Assembly (NCBI GenBank): GCA_030848705.1
Contig: CM061243.1
Span: 116,708,674-116,772,673, forward strand
Source of the DNA: Heracleum sosnowskyi
Lineage: Eukaryota; Streptophyta; Magnoliopsida; Apiales; Apiaceae
Length of the DNA: 64,000 nt
Direction of reading: 5' to 3'
The notes under the pieces are model-generated. The model was not told the origin of the DNA. It did not search any database and saw nothing but the letters and a program-made list of their open reading frames with translations. Positions 30,437 to 41,286 of this stretch are shown here, piece after piece. The position numbers and the translations under genes were made by a program. Numbering within the stretch: position 1 is the stretch's first letter; each line of letters begins with the position of its first letter.

Positions 30437-33400
30437 TCAATTAGAAAGATTTAACATCCCAAGTTCACCAACCAGCTTATTGAAAGTGGATTCATCAAGC
30501 GGTTTAGTAAAGATGTCTGCAATTTGATCCTCTGTGGGCACAAAGTGTAACTCCACAGTTCCATTCATGACATGCTCTCGGATAAAATGATACCTGACGT
30601 CGATGTGCTTCGTCCTCGAGTGTTGCACTGGATTGTTAGAGATTGCTATGGCACTTGTGTTGTCACAAAAGATTGGAATCTTTGTCAACAAAAGTCCATA
30701 GTCACGGAGTTGGTTTCTCATCCACAATATCTGAGCACAGCAGCTACCAGCAGCAATGTATTCAGCCTCAGCTGTTGATGTGGACACTGAATGCTGCTTC
30801 TTGCTATGCCAGGAAACCAATCTTCTTCCAAGAAACTGACAGCTTCCTGAAGTACTCTTCCGATCAATCTTACAACCTGCAAAATCAGAGTCTGTATATC
30901 CAACAAGATCAAATCCTGTATCTTTAGGGTACCAAATTCCAAGATTTGGGGTCCCCTTAAGATATCTAAATATTCGCTTAACAGCTATTAGATGAGATTC
31001 TTTAGGATCAGACTGAAACCTAACACACAAGCATGTTGCAAACATTATATCTGGTCTACTTGCAGTGAGATAAAGTAATGAGCCTATCATACCTCTGTAG
31101 CCTGTGATGTCAACCTTCTTACCAGTTTCATCCTTATCAAGCTTAGTGGGAGTTGGCATAGGAGTCTTTGCTGTAGATGAGTCTTCCATTTGATACTTCT
31201 TAAGAAGATCCTTGATGTACTTAGACTGACAAATGAATATACCATCTTGTTTTTGGTATACTTGCAATCCAAGAAAGAATGACAATTCACCCATCATGCT
31301 CATTTCATAACGACTCTGCATTAACTTAGCAAATCTCTTGCATAGATCATCATTAGTAGAACCAAATATTATGTCATCAACATATACTTGCACCAATATC
31401 AAATCATTTTTATGCTTTTTGACAAAGAGAGTTTTGTCTACAACACCTCTTGTAAAATCATTTTCAAGTAAGAATTCAGAGAGAGTGTCATACCATGTCC
31501 TCGGAGCTTGTTTGAGTCCATAGAGAGCTTTGAATAGAAAGTACACAAAGTCTGCCAGTTTTGAATCCTCAAAACCTGGAGGTTGTTCCACATACACTTC
31601 TTCTTCTAACTCCCCATTCAGAAAAGCACTCTTCACATCCATTTGATATACCTTGTAATTGGAATGTGCAGCAAATGCCAGAAACATTCTGATGGCCTCA
31701 AGTCTTGCTACTGGTGCATAGGTTTCATCATAATCTATACCCTCTTCTTGAGAGTAACCTTTAGCAACCAGTCTGGCTTTGTTTCTCGTTACAATGCCAT
31801 CTTCGTCCAACTTATTTCTGAATACCCATCGTGTTCCAATAACAGATTTTCCCTTAGGCCTGGGTACCAGCTTCCAAACTTTCTGCCTTTCAAACTGATT
31901 GAGTTCTTCTTGCATAGCAATCACCCAATCTGGATCATCTAGAGCATCTTCAACTTTCTTAGGTTCTGTTTCTGAAAGAAACCCAGAATAGTGACATTCA
32001 TTTTGTGATGTTCTCCTAGTTCTCACTCCTGTGTCCGGATCACCAATGATCAAGTGAAAGGGATGATCTCTATTCCATACCCTTTGTCTTGGCAGATGCG
32101 ATCTTGATGATTCTCCTTGTTCTAGATGTTGTGGAGTGTGACTAGTTGATCCTTCTCCTGCTCCCCCTGAGTTGTTGACGGTTTGATCTGTTGATTCTGA
32201 AGACTGACTAGTGGATCCTGTATGTTGAGGATTTCCACTTTGGTCACCACTTGGTCCAGAATCATTATCATTATGATTATCATTAATGACTGTAACAACT
32301 TCAGGTACTTCTTCATTGTCAGAGAGATCTCCTGATAGATTTTCAAATACCAAGGATTCAGAGTTCTCTCCAGTTTGCAGGCCTGGTCTTTTAGTGTCGT
32401 CAAATGTTACATTAAAGCTTTCCAACACCTTCTTATCTTCAATCACATATACCCTGAAAGCCTTAGATTCCAGAGAATATCCCAGAAAAATGCCTTCATC
32501 TGCTTTGGCATCAAACTTGCCAAGATGTTCTCCATCTTTAAGTACAAAGCACTTTGCACCAAACACATGAAAATACTTCAGTGTTGGCTTCTTGTTGGCC
32601 ATTAACTCATACGGAGTCTTTTCATGATCTTTGTTGATCAGGGTTCGATTCTGAGTGTAGCAAGCTGTATTCACTGCTTCAGCCCAAAAGTAAGTGGGAA
32701 GTTTTGATTCACTCAACATGGTCCTTGCTGCTTCAACCAAGGTCCTGTTCTTCCTTTCCACTACTCCATTCTGTTGAGGAGTTCTTGGTGCTGAAAACTG
32801 TCTTGATATTCCTTTCTCTGAGCAGAAATCATTTAGAACTGCATTCTTGAATTCAGTTCCATTATCTGATCTGATTGTCCGCACAGGTAGCTTAGCTTCC
32901 ACTTCTATCTTCTTGATGTGATCAATGATTAGTTGTGTTGCTTCATCCTTTGTTTGTATGAACAACACCCACGTGTACTTGGAGTAGTCATCCACCATCA
33001 CCAATGCATATCTGTTTCTTGAAAGTGACATAACATTAACTGGACCAAATAAATCCATATGAATCAGTTGTAATGGCTCAGTAATGCTTGTCATTCCTTT
33101 GCTTCCATGTGATGCTTTCTTCGACTTCCCCTTTTCACATGCTTCACATAGTCCCTCCTGATTGAATTCCATCAGGGGCAACCCTCTCACTAACTCTCTC
33201 TTTACCAAAGAGTTCATAGTTTTGAAGTTCAGATGTGAGAGCTTCTTGTGCCATAGCCAACTTTGTTCTGAAGATGCCTTTGCATAGAAACATGTAACTT
33301 CTCCTTCACTGGTAGAACTTAAGTCAGCTATAAACAAATTTCCTTTTCTCACTCCCAGTAGAGTAAGCTTCTCATCCTTCCTGTTGGTGATCAAACACTT

Positions 33401-33682
33401 GTCCTTTCTGAAATCTACATCGTAGCCTTTATCACAGAACTGACTGATACTTAGAAGATTGTGCTTTAATCCTTGAACAAGAGAAATGTTTTCAATGATG
33501 ACACTTCCAGCTTTCAATTTACCATATCCCGTAGTGAATCCTTTGATGTCATCTCCAAAGGTTACAATCGGGCCGGTCTTCTTAACCACCTCTGTAAGCA
33601 GGGACTCTTCACCTGTCATGTGTCTAGAACAGCCACTATCCAGAATCCACACAACCTTTGAGCTTTTAACCTTACCCTGCAA
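30437..33682 (-). CDS. pol: Pol polyprotein of Copia C (protease, integrase, RT, RNase H)
   Basis: 1081 codons, uninterrupted. Protease: DSGCSRHMTG with catalytic D15. Pre-integrase zinc site: H145, H150, C179, C182. Integrase: D210 (HMDLFGPV), D273 (RSDNGTEF), E309 (NGVVERKN), giving D-X35-E. A Ser/Thr/Gln-rich linker lies at 455-540. Reverse transcriptase at about 595-840 has DETYAPVARLEAIR, YQMDVKSAFLNG, ALYGLKQAPRTWY and catalytic YVDD at 767-770. RNase H at about 925-1060 has D931 (YTDSDFAG), E974 (STAEAEYIA) and D1007 (FCDNTSAI). All key residues are present. The frame begins with TTG preceded by TGA; there is no ATG near the start, and pol lies in the -1 frame relative to gag. It must be translated by frameshifting, bypass or from a spliced RNA. 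Confidence 0.95.
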   Translation of the reverse strand: MQGKVKSSKVVWILDSGCSRHMTGEESLLTEVVKKTGPIVTFGDDIKGFTTGYGKLKAGSVIIENISLVQGLKHNLLSISQFCDKGYDVDFRKDKCLITNRKDEKLTLLGVRKGNLFIADLSSTSEGEVTCFYAKASSEQSWLWHKKLSHLNFKTMNSLVKRELVRGLPLMEFNQEGLCEACEKGKSKKASHGSKGMTSITEPLQLIHMDLFGPVNVMSLSRNRYALVMVDDYSKYTWVLFIQTKDEATQLIIDHIKKIEVEAKLPVRTIRSDNGTEFKNAVLNDFCSEKGISRQFSAPRTPQQNGVVERKNRTLVEAARTMLSESKLPTYFWAEAVNTACYTQNRTLINKDHEKTPYELMANKKPTLKYFHVFGAKCFVLKDGEHLGKFDAKADEGIFLGYSLESKAFRVYVIEDKKVLESFNVTFDDTKRPGLQTGENSESLVFENLSGDLSDNEEVPEVVTVINDNHNDNDSGPSGDQSGNPQHTGSTSQSSESTDQTVNNSGGAGEGSTSHTPQHLEQGESSRSHLPRQRVWNRDHPFHLIIGDPDTGVRTRRTSQNECHYSGFLSETEPKKVEDALDDPDWVIAMQEELNQFERQKVWKLVPRPKGKSVIGTRWVFRNKLDEDGIVTRNKARLVAKGYSQEEGIDYDETYAPVARLEAIRMFLAFAAHSNYKVYQMDVKSAFLNGELEEEVYVEQPPGFEDSKLADFVYFLFKALYGLKQAPRTWYDTLSEFLLENDFTRGVVDKTLFVKKHKNDLILVQVYVDDIIFGSTNDDLCKRFAKLMQSRYEMSMMGELSFFLGLQVYQKQDGIFICQSKYIKDLLKKYQMEDSSTAKTPMPTPTKLDKDETGKKVDITGYRGMIGSLLYLTASRPDIMFATCLCVRFQSDPKESHLIAVKRIFRYLKGTPNLGIWYPKDTGFDLVGYTDSDFAGCKIDRKSTSGSCQFLGRRLVSWHSKKQHSVSTSTAEAEYIAAGSCCAQILWMRNQLRDYGLLLTKIPIFCDNTSAIAISNNPVQHSRTKHIDVRYHFIREHVMNGTVELHFVPTEDQIADIFTKPLDESTFNKLVGELGMLNLSN

Positions 33683-33693
33683 TCACAGATTGA

Positions 33694-36120
33694 TTAAACG
33701 GACTTTGGTACCCAAAATTGTTTGGGTCCTGAAGGTTTAGATGATTTAACAGGAGTAACATTCAATTTAGTCTTACCCTGTTTGATATTCATAGTATCTG
33801 TGGATTTAACATTACTAGTGCTATTGCTACTATCAGACATCAACTTAAAATAAGCATGCATGATGTTGTACTTACATAGCAAACACTCTTTCTTTCCACA
33901 GGGCTCATGATTATCAGGCATGTCAGACATGTTATGCATTTCATAAGTATTAGCAGTTTCTACTTTAACCTTTTTACATGCATGTGAAAGGTGTCCAGCA
34001 GAATTACAAATAGAACAAAACTTCCTAGATGCAATGGGAGAAGATGGAACCAATTCCTGATTAACAATCTTTTTCCTCCCATTCCTGTTCTTTTTAACAT
34101 TACTAACTAAGGAACCTACTTCAGTTTTAGGTAAATCAGGTTTAGGTAATACATTCTTTACTGATTTCCTAGGCAACTTAGTCTTTACCTCTTTTTCCTT
34201 CACTAAATCCTCCTCAAGCAATTCTTGAGCTATGAAAAGATCATCCTCATAAAAGAGAGGTGGAAACGGCTTAACAAAAACTGGACAATCAACATTCTTA
34301 AGAACATGTGGAGTACTCCTTTTGACAACTGAAGGTGTCACAGGAAATTCCACAATCTTCTTCCCAGCTTTCTTGTTATAGTCAAATCCTATAGCAGTTT
34401 TATTCTCTACGGCCTGAGTATCAATGATTTCCTTAGCCACTAGAGCGGAATTCTTAAAAGCATTCAGCTTCAAATCTAGATCTGAAATCTGCTTCCTGAG
34501 GATAGTCTCTATCTCATCATTACACTTGACCTTGTTCTCTAAGTACGCATTCTTTTGCTTAAGATCTTCTAATGTGACAGCTACAAGCTCTAGTTCTTCA
34601 TTTTTAGATTCTAGTTTTTTAATCTTAAGAACTAGTTTAGCATTTTCCATTTCTGATGCTAGCATGCTTGTGTGTACATTAAACAATTCTACACTAAGAT
34701 CTTGCACAGTTTTCTTGTACTCAGAATTAGACATATCAATTGTAGTTAAGATAGGTACCTGAGATGATTGTGGTGATTCCTCTGAAGAGTCAGCCATTAG
34801 AGCAACATTTACATATTCCTCCTCTTCATCCGAATCAGTATCATCCCAGTGCTTTCCCTCTGCTATGTAAGCCTTCCCTTTCTGCTTTCCAGAGAATGCC
34901 TCCAATTGCTGTTTAAGCTTGGCATTCTCCTTCTTCAACTCATCATAAGAATCCTTCTTTCCATAGACATCTTTCATGTCTCTTGCTTGACGAGGCTTCC
35001 GGCATTCAGTGGCGAAATGCCCTAACTCATTGCAGTTATAGCATCTTGATTTGCTCCTATCAATCATGCCAGTCTTGTAGCCTCCCTTAAAGCCTGTACT
35101 AGGTGTATAATTGCTCTTCTGGAATCTGTTGGTTGAGCCCTTGAACTTGTACTTAGGGTTTCTCTTGAAACGAATATGACTAAACTTTGCAGCTAAGTAC
35201 GCCATGGTTTTGTCTTCCATTTGCTCAAGCTCTTCTAGGGTGTAGTAATCACTTTCATCAACACCCAGATTCACAGAATCCATTTCTGCTTCTATTATCA
35301 CCTCCTTTCCAGCTCTAGGGGTTTGAACCTGAATCTCAGAAGTTATTGGTTCATCCACTACAAGTGCTGCTGATCTCACAAGTGCATTGTGCTTGCTGTC
35401 CACTGTCCCTGATCCGTAGATTATCACCCTTTGTTCCTGTTCCATCTCATAGGTCTTCAACTTGCCATAGATCATCTCTAATGACATCTTTGTGAAGTCA
35501 ATTCTTTCCCTAATGGATGATGACTTGTGTTCTACATGATGGGGCAGCGTCATCATGAACTTCCTGTTCGATTCTCTCAGTGGATAGGTCTTTCCTTTCA
35601 TTGCCAATTCATTGAGGAGCTTAGTATATTTCTCAAAGACCTGAGTTATACTTTCTCCTGGCAGTGACCTAAACGCTTCGTATTGAGAAGTCAGAATGTC
35701 CAATCTGTTTTCCTGCACGTCTTCAGTTCCTTCCATTATTAGGTTAATGGTATCCCACATATATTTCCCGCTTGTACAGTTCATCAACTGATAGCTCATT
35801 TCCTTGTCCGCGGAGTCCGCCAATATCAACATTAAACCGGTGTCCAATCGAATCAGTTCTTTGTCAGAATCTGTAAATTCACTTATATCCTTAGGTTGGG
35901 TGCCTGAAGGAATCCTGCTACCATCAGGAGCTGTAGATTCACTAACTGGTTTCATTGGTACAAACGGTCCGTTCTCTAAAATGCCAATATATAACGGATT
36001 AGATGCCTTGATAAATAACAGCATCTTCATCTTCCACAAACCGAAATCATCTCTAGTAAACGGGGGAACTTTAATACCAGTGGTTGTCTTTGGAGCACTC
36101 ATGGTTTCTGAAAATTTCAA
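33694..36120 (-). CDS. gag: Gag of Copia C
   Basis: 808 codons; a second ATG (MSAPKTT) lies six codons in and may be the true start. The N-terminal capsid part (about 15-240) is of the plant Copia UBN2 type (FGLWKMKMLLFIKASNP, LPGESITQVFEKYTKLLNEL). A zinc knuckle CX2CX4HX4C is at 360-373 (CYNCNELGHFATEC). Residues about 390-600 are predicted coiled coil. A second CX2CX4HX4C (CSICNSAGHLSHAC) lies near 702, followed by a further Cys/His cluster (CGKKECLLCKYNIMHAYF). This gag is much longer than that of ordinary Copia elements and typical of Sireviruses. It is followed at once by the conserved TGATTGCAGGG and pol. Confidence 0.95.
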   Translation of the reverse strand: MKFSETMSAPKTTTGIKVPPFTRDDFGLWKMKMLLFIKASNPLYIGILENGPFVPMKPVSESTAPDGSRIPSGTQPKDISEFTDSDKELIRLDTGLMLILADSADKEMSYQLMNCTSGKYMWDTINLIMEGTEDVQENRLDILTSQYEAFRSLPGESITQVFEKYTKLLNELAMKGKTYPLRESNRKFMMTLPHHVEHKSSSIRERIDFTKMSLEMIYGKLKTYEMEQEQRVIIYGSGTVDSKHNALVRSAALVVDEPITSEIQVQTPRAGKEVIIEAEMDSVNLGVDESDYYTLEELEQMEDKTMAYLAAKFSHIRFKRNPKYKFKGSTNRFQKSNYTPSTGFKGGYKTGMIDRSKSRCYNCNELGHFATECRKPRQARDMKDVYGKKDSYDELKKENAKLKQQLEAFSGKQKGKAYIAEGKHWDDTDSDEEEEYVNVALMADSSEESPQSSQVPILTTIDMSNSEYKKTVQDLSVELFNVHTSMLASEMENAKLVLKIKKLESKNEELELVAVTLEDLKQKNAYLENKVKCNDEIETILRKQISDLDLKLNAFKNSALVAKEIIDTQAVENKTAIGFDYNKKAGKKIVEFPVTPSVVKRSTPHVLKNVDCPVFVKPFPPLFYEDDLFIAQELLEEDLVKEKEVKTKLPRKSVKNVLPKPDLPKTEVGSLVSNVKKNRNGRKKIVNQELVPSSPIASRKFCSICNSAGHLSHACKKVKVETANTYEMHNMSDMPDNHEPCGKKECLLCKYNIMHAYFKLMSDSSNSTSNVKSTDTMNIKQGKTKLNVTPVKSSKPSGPKQFWVPKSV

Positions 36121-36248
36121 ATTGTTTAAAATTCAAGAAATTCCAATTAAATGAAAAATTTTGAAGGTTAAAAAATTTGCTTCGAATTTTCACGCTACGT
36201 TTGATTTTGGTCTCATTCACCGGATCTGATTTGTATATCAATCAAGTA

Positions 36249-36260
36249 GCTCTGATACCA
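36249..36260 (-). other. Primer-binding site of Copia C
   Basis: TGGTATCAGAGC on the minus strand, 2 bases after the 5' LTR; initiator tRNA-Met type. Confidence 0.95.
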
Positions 36261-36262
36261 AT

Positions 36263-37386
36263 TGTTAGGTCCAAAGTATCGTAGAAGGGTGGGTTGAATA
36301 CGATACTCACAAATAATTTAATTTCGTTCGCGGAATAATCTTTCAGTTCTATAACGAAATCAAACACACCAAACCAAATCAAGTTTCGGGGAATATATCT
36401 TTTTATAAATATAAACCTCGAGGGGTGCTACAATTTCTAATCCGTAGATTAGCGTCAATGAGTTTAAGGTTACACAAATACAAAACAATGATCAAGTTCT
36501 GAGCACTATTAATTTCTCTGATAATTTTCTCCGACTCTTCTCTCTCTCAGTAATGTCTCTGTGTTAGAATCCTTAACTGAAGAAGACACTTCTTCTCTCT
36601 GTATTAATTGTAGACTTTGTTTAGAAAACCATCGAATTAGAATTGTAGAAACAATCCTGGCCGTTGGATCTTCTTCAACCTGTCAGACAAGTAATTCTTT
36701 TCACCTGCTCCATGAATTAAAAACCATCGAATGGATTTAAAAACCATCGAATTAATTAAGTTAATTCACCATTCGATAGTTTTTTAATTAAAACTATCGA
36801 ATACCAAATTAACTTATTTTGGTTTTCAATGAATCACTTTAACCACCATTCGATAGTTTTCTAATAAGAAAAACTATCGAATTCCTTTTCTTGTCTTTTG
36901 TTCATTAATGATTCCACTGAGCTCCTGGGTGTTTAAGAAATAAACTGTATCAATTTCTTCGGAGACGATAAAACAACTTGATCTTTTCAGTGCCGTCACC
37001 TAGTGCAACTGGTCTGGTTCACAGATGAATAACACTTGATCAATTCTTATTTTATGTCTTCAATACATTGCTGCTGATACGTCCCTTGTCGTTCTGGTTG
37101 CTTCATCACTGGAATCCCGTGGTACTGAACCCTAAATCATTCACATACTTCTGTCGTCTTCAAAGTCTTGTTTCTATTGTTGTCACTGAGGCTTGAACAT
37201 TTTCATGAACTTCTTTCCGTGACCTGTTTACGGACTTCAAGAATACATAACGTATTTTGATTTTTTGAGTTTACCTTTTCTTCTTTGATTCTGGATTCCT
37301 GTGCTTCTATTAATACTATTGTCTGTCTTGTCCTTTGTTGAGTTGTAGTTATCTCTTTTAGATCTTATGTTACATTATGCTTTACA
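36263..37386 (-). repeat. 5' LTR of Copia C with promoter
   Basis: 1124 bp. On the minus strand a TATA box TTTATAAAAAG (36409-36399) lies about 140 bp before the LTR end, so U3 is about 950 bp. The AACTATCGAA/TTCGATAG cluster (36720-36890) lies about 310-480 bp upstream of this TATA box, a plausible enhancer position. Confidence 0.95.
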
Positions 37387-37391
37387 CATGC

Positions 37392-37419
37392 CTTGAGCCT
37401 AACAATCTCCCCCAAATTG
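37392..37419 (-). other. Last 13 bp of Copia B 3' LTR and its polypurine tract
   Basis: 37392-37404 (CTTGAGCCTAACA) completes the LTR interrupted at 23869. 37405-37419 on the minus strand is CAATTTGGGGGAGAT, the plus-strand primer. Confidence 0.9.
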
Positions 37420-37562
37420 TGAGTAAGAAACTTAGGCACAATTTCATGTCTGATAACAAGCCTAACTTATATAAAAGGAATTAAATTTCTGAGAGAACAA
37501 TAGATGAACATTATGAACAGAATTTTGATTACATACTGAAAGTGAAAGCTTACAGACTATCT

Positions 37563-38228
37563 TTATTGCTGAACAGCTTCAATTTCCATTTGCTTTTCAA
37601 GATAGTCATCATAAACCTTCTTCTTTCTCATTTCTTCCTTTCTCTTCATATCTGAGATGGCTGTTTGAATTTCATCTCTTGAAATTAGTTCTTCTATGAG
37701 AGGAGAGTCTTCTAAGTCTTCAACTGCAGCTTTTAGGGCACTTTCCACATAGGAGTCCAAAAACTCCATCCTTATTTTTCTTTTTCCTCCATTTTTATTT
37801 TTGTACTCCACAACATAAGGATTTTGTTTCACTTTGCACAGCACTTTCTTCCTTAACTCTTTAGCCCTCTCTTCCATCTCAGCCATCTCTTTCTCTTTCT
37901 GAATGTTCTTCTCTTCATTTAGCTTCATTAGATTTTCTTGATAATCAGAGTGCATCTTCAAAAATCTGGCAATTTCAATCTTCCACAATCTTTCTTCCTT
38001 TTCTTCAAAGTTCAGCACTACATTTATTCTTTCAAGCTCATATTGTGGAAAATATTTCCAGCTTCCTTGCTTCATTTCTTTTTCCCTTCCATCAGTGAAT
38101 TTGATCTCTAGATGATTTAGCTTCACTTTGACTTCAAATATTCTTTGAGCTCTCAGAAATGCTAGGGCATCTTCATCATAGTCTTCATCTAGAGGAAGAA
38201 CATTGATCCCAACTACATTTGTGATCAC
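37563..38228 (-). pseudogene. Accessory ORF of Copia B, C-terminal segment
   Basis: 221 codons, the only segment out of frame with the others, so one frameshift lies between about 38228 and 38185. It is highly charged and helical (ERAKELRKKVLCKVKQ, KRKEEMRKKKVYDDYLEKQM), probably coiled coil. It corresponds in position to the end of the Copia C accessory ORF, but I see little residue identity. Confidence 0.6.
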
Positions 38229-38511
38229 CCCATTCTTCTTTTGTTATCCTTGTCCTTTTGGCTACACTTTTGAGTTTCCAATGTTTGACTTGAGGTAGCT
38301 TTCCAGAACAAGGAGATTTAGTCTTTAGTGCCACATCATTTGGAAGTAGCTTCAACCCTTTCCCCTTCATCCACTGTAACACTCCACTAGCTGTGACTTT
38401 GTGGAAGTGTCCTTTTGATTTTGTTGTGGTGGCTTTACCTTTCTCTAGTGGCAAATCAGTTTCAAAAGTCTTGGTTATTGATTTTGGAGGATCATTACTA
38501 ACAGTACCCAC
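38185..38511 (-). pseudogene. Accessory ORF of Copia B, fifth segment
   Basis: 108 codons, basic, in the same frame as 38608-39036. Lys-rich with no recognised motif. It runs out of frame at 38185 where the C-terminal segment takes over. Confidence 0.5.
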
Positions 38512-38607
38512 CCTAGACTTAGAGTCATGTGTTGTGGTTAAGATACTTATAGCAAAGTCCTTAACTTGTTGATTTCCACTTCTCTTCTTTACAGTCTCTT
38601 TCTTTCC

Positions 38608-39036
38608 CTAAGAGTCTTTCTTGTCATCTCCAGCATCTTTAGATTTCTTGGAAGTTTTGCCCTTGCTGCTCTCACTTGCCCCATCCTTATCACTCCTAGA
38701 CTGACTCCTTCTCATGTAGCTCTTGTCTTCATCATCATCCTTGTCATCCTTCCTTTCTCTTCTATTTTTAATTGACTCTGGAATTTTGCCATGAATGATG
38801 AATGATTGTAGAGTTTGGATCATTTCCAGCTCTTCAGCAGTTCTGAATCCTCTTTTTGCTTTCAGCATCTGAAGCACCTCATTTATTTTGTCCTTATTCT
38901 TCATCACCAAATGTGCAGGAATTATCAGCTGATCTAGAGAGTTTGCCCTTGTGGTACTTTGGAAAATGACTGTTCTTGGATTGGTGATGACTTCAGGCAA
39001 TCTCAAGAATTGGTCCTTCTTCAAGTCCTCATACAA
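38608..39036 (-). pseudogene. Accessory ORF of Copia B, fourth segment
   Basis: 142 codons, in frame with its neighbours. A helical part (VITNPRTVIFQSTTRANSLD and following) is followed by a strongly charged Arg/Asp/Ser/Lys tail (RRERKDDKDDDEDK). No function is assigned. Confidence 0.5.
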
Positions 39037-39057
39037 AATTTTGTTGTTCTCACCAGT

Positions 39058-39564
39058 CTACTCTATTAGCTCCATAATAGTGTCTAGTTCAGTAAATCTC
39101 AGCTTCTCCAGAGTTTCAAAAGACAAATGCCATAGGTCATTTTCTTTAGATACCATGACAATTTCTCTTAGATAGGCATCCTTGACTTTCCTGACTACCA
39201 TAGTGAAATACTTGATATTTTCCTTGATCATTGCCTTGTAGGTCTTGGTATCACCTTGTACACTGATGAAGATGGCTTTCAGAAACTCCAGAAAGGCCTC
39301 ATCATGATAGATGTTTGTGTTGGCAACTTCCTGTAGCTTGGCCTCAATGATTAGACTTGATTTGACAGGCTGAGCACTTTTGGAGATGAGAGGAGCAGAG
39401 ACATCCATGGGCATTGTGCCAGGATAGAAGGTTGTAGTCACAATACTTTTCTGGCTAGCTAAACTAGTGACAGAAACAATAGGAAGGGTCATGGGCTTTA
39501 GATCTTTCTCTGTTATCTTGCCATTTAGCTTTGCTCCCCCTTTCTTTTCCAGAATCACTTCCAT
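39058..39564 (-). pseudogene. Accessory ORF of Copia B, third segment
   Basis: 168 codons. Its ATG follows directly on the stop of the previous segment in the same frame, so the stop is probably a point mutation in one long ORF. Helical and unrecognised (AFLEFLKAIFISVQGDTKTY). Confidence 0.5.
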
Positions 39565-41274
39565 TCATTTCTCCCCCTTAGGCTTGGGATCAGACAAGAT
39601 GTCTTGAGCTTTTCCAGGAATAGGAAGGTTCACGCTTCTCATCATAGAGGTCATCATTTGTTGTTGGACTAGCAGAATATTTGAAGTGGAGATGCTTTGG
39701 TCATCCAACTTGGCATTTAAGAGCTCCAAGGAATGAGAAATCCCTTGGTTTTCAGACTTTAGCTCAGCCACCTTCTCCAATTTATCAACCTTTGAGAGGA
39801 GTTGCTCAGATTTAAAGGGATTGAGAGCCTGTTCCTTGATCTTAGAGAAATCAAATTTGGAGATATTTGAGATGGGAACTTCATCTACCAGCTTGTCACC
39901 ATACTGGTTTTTCCACATGACTGAGAGCATTGAGTTTGTGTTGATGTTGGATTGCAGCTGGTTCTCTAGCTTTGTAGACAATTTCTTCAAGTTATCAGAC
40001 ACCACAGCTAGAGTGCAATCCATGGTAGAGACATTCCGAGCAGTCTTCTTTACTTCCTTAAGGATGCCATCCACCTTGGGAAAATCAGAAAGATAAGAAT
40101 TCTTGAGCTGAACCAAGGATTGGTCAGTTTCTTCTTTAATAGTGGAGATTTCTGATTGAAGACCTTTCCCAAGATAGTGCATAGCCTTCAATTGACTTTT
40201 GTAAACCTCATTAACAGCTTCATAGATTTCTGTAGGAGAGCGACTGTTGGCATTTGACCCCAAAGCAGTGAGATAGTCCTCCCTGAGAAAAGCTAGAGCA
40301 TCCTTCAGCCTCACTGACCTCTTGGCATCCAACCAGGCATCCACATTGCCATCCTGTTGAGCCTCATCCACAATATTCTCCTTCTGGGCCTCAACATCCT
40401 CCTTATGACAGAGCAGAATAGCTTCATAGTCTTTATTTGGTAGTCCAGCTGTGAGGAGATGTTGGGAAATCTTTGAGAACTCATCAATCTGTGCCACATG
40501 AAGATTTTGGAGTGTTTCATCCGTCAATTGTGTGGGTACAGATGATGATCCTGAAGGCTTGTCTTGTTGCACAGACTCCAGCCATTGTGACATAGTGGCC
40601 TGAGCCAAGTTAGAGCTATTGCTAGGCACTCCTGTCACAGATGAGGGTTCTGTAACAGGTATAAATGTATTTAGAGTGTCCTCTAGCCTTGGAATAGCTG
40701 TGGAGTATGATGTTGTCTCCATTGAAATGGGATGAATTACAACATCATCTCCATATGCCTGTGAAGGCAAGTCCAAATCCCTAAGGATTGGAGAGTTAGG
40801 CATGGAGTCTCCAGTGAGAACTAGTGAAGCCTCCATGTTTGTGTTGGTGTCATTAGAATATGCCCCAACATGCATTTCCTGATCAACTAATTGTGGGTCC
40901 TGGGTGGTGAGCACAGTGTCAAGCACCATGTCACTTGAAAGGGGCTCAGTCACAGAAGGAAGTTGTGACTGATCAAGAGCAGAATTGTTATGTGAATGAC
41001 TTTCTTGTATAGAAGAAATTTTAGATATTTGATATTCTGTAAGAAAAGAGGAGTCTAGATCAGATTTTGGCAACTCCCCCTGAGAAATAGGAGGAGTTTC
41101 AAGAGTGATGTGCTCTCCACTCAGTGTTACAACAACCTTATTCCCACCTGAGTCAAGAGTGAGTTCTTGACCCTGTGCAGACTCTGTACAAGTTGTAGTG
41201 GGGAGACTACTATTTTCAATACCAATGTCCTGTTGAGAGGACATTGACAGTAATAGGTTTACCCCTTTTATCAC
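39565..41274 (-). pseudogene. Accessory ORF of Copia B, second segment (coiled-coil)
   Basis: 569 codons, in frame with the first segment across one TAG. The N-terminal 250 residues are Ser/Thr/Pro-rich and disordered; the rest is mostly helical with coiled-coil heptads (about 360-540). It parallels the second and third segments of the Copia C accessory ORF in composition and order. No enzyme motif or membrane segment is visible. Confidence 0.6.
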
Positions 41275-41286
41275 ATCTGAATCTTG

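Larger units (their letters stand above)
23870..37386 (-). mobile_element. Copia C, Sirevirus-like, innermost and most intact
   Basis: 13.5 kb with TSD CATGC at 23865-23869 and 37387-37391. LTRs are 1098 bp (3') and 1124 bp (5') and differ by about nine substitutions and one 26-bp indel. Order on the minus strand: 5' LTR, primer-binding site, gag (808 aa), pol (1081 aa), a 1.4-kb spacer, an accessory ORF region (3.8 kb, one frame with two stops), polypurine tract, 3' LTR. The large gag with extra zinc fingers and the ORF after pol are Sirevirus characters. Gag and pol both look functional. Confidence 0.95.
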
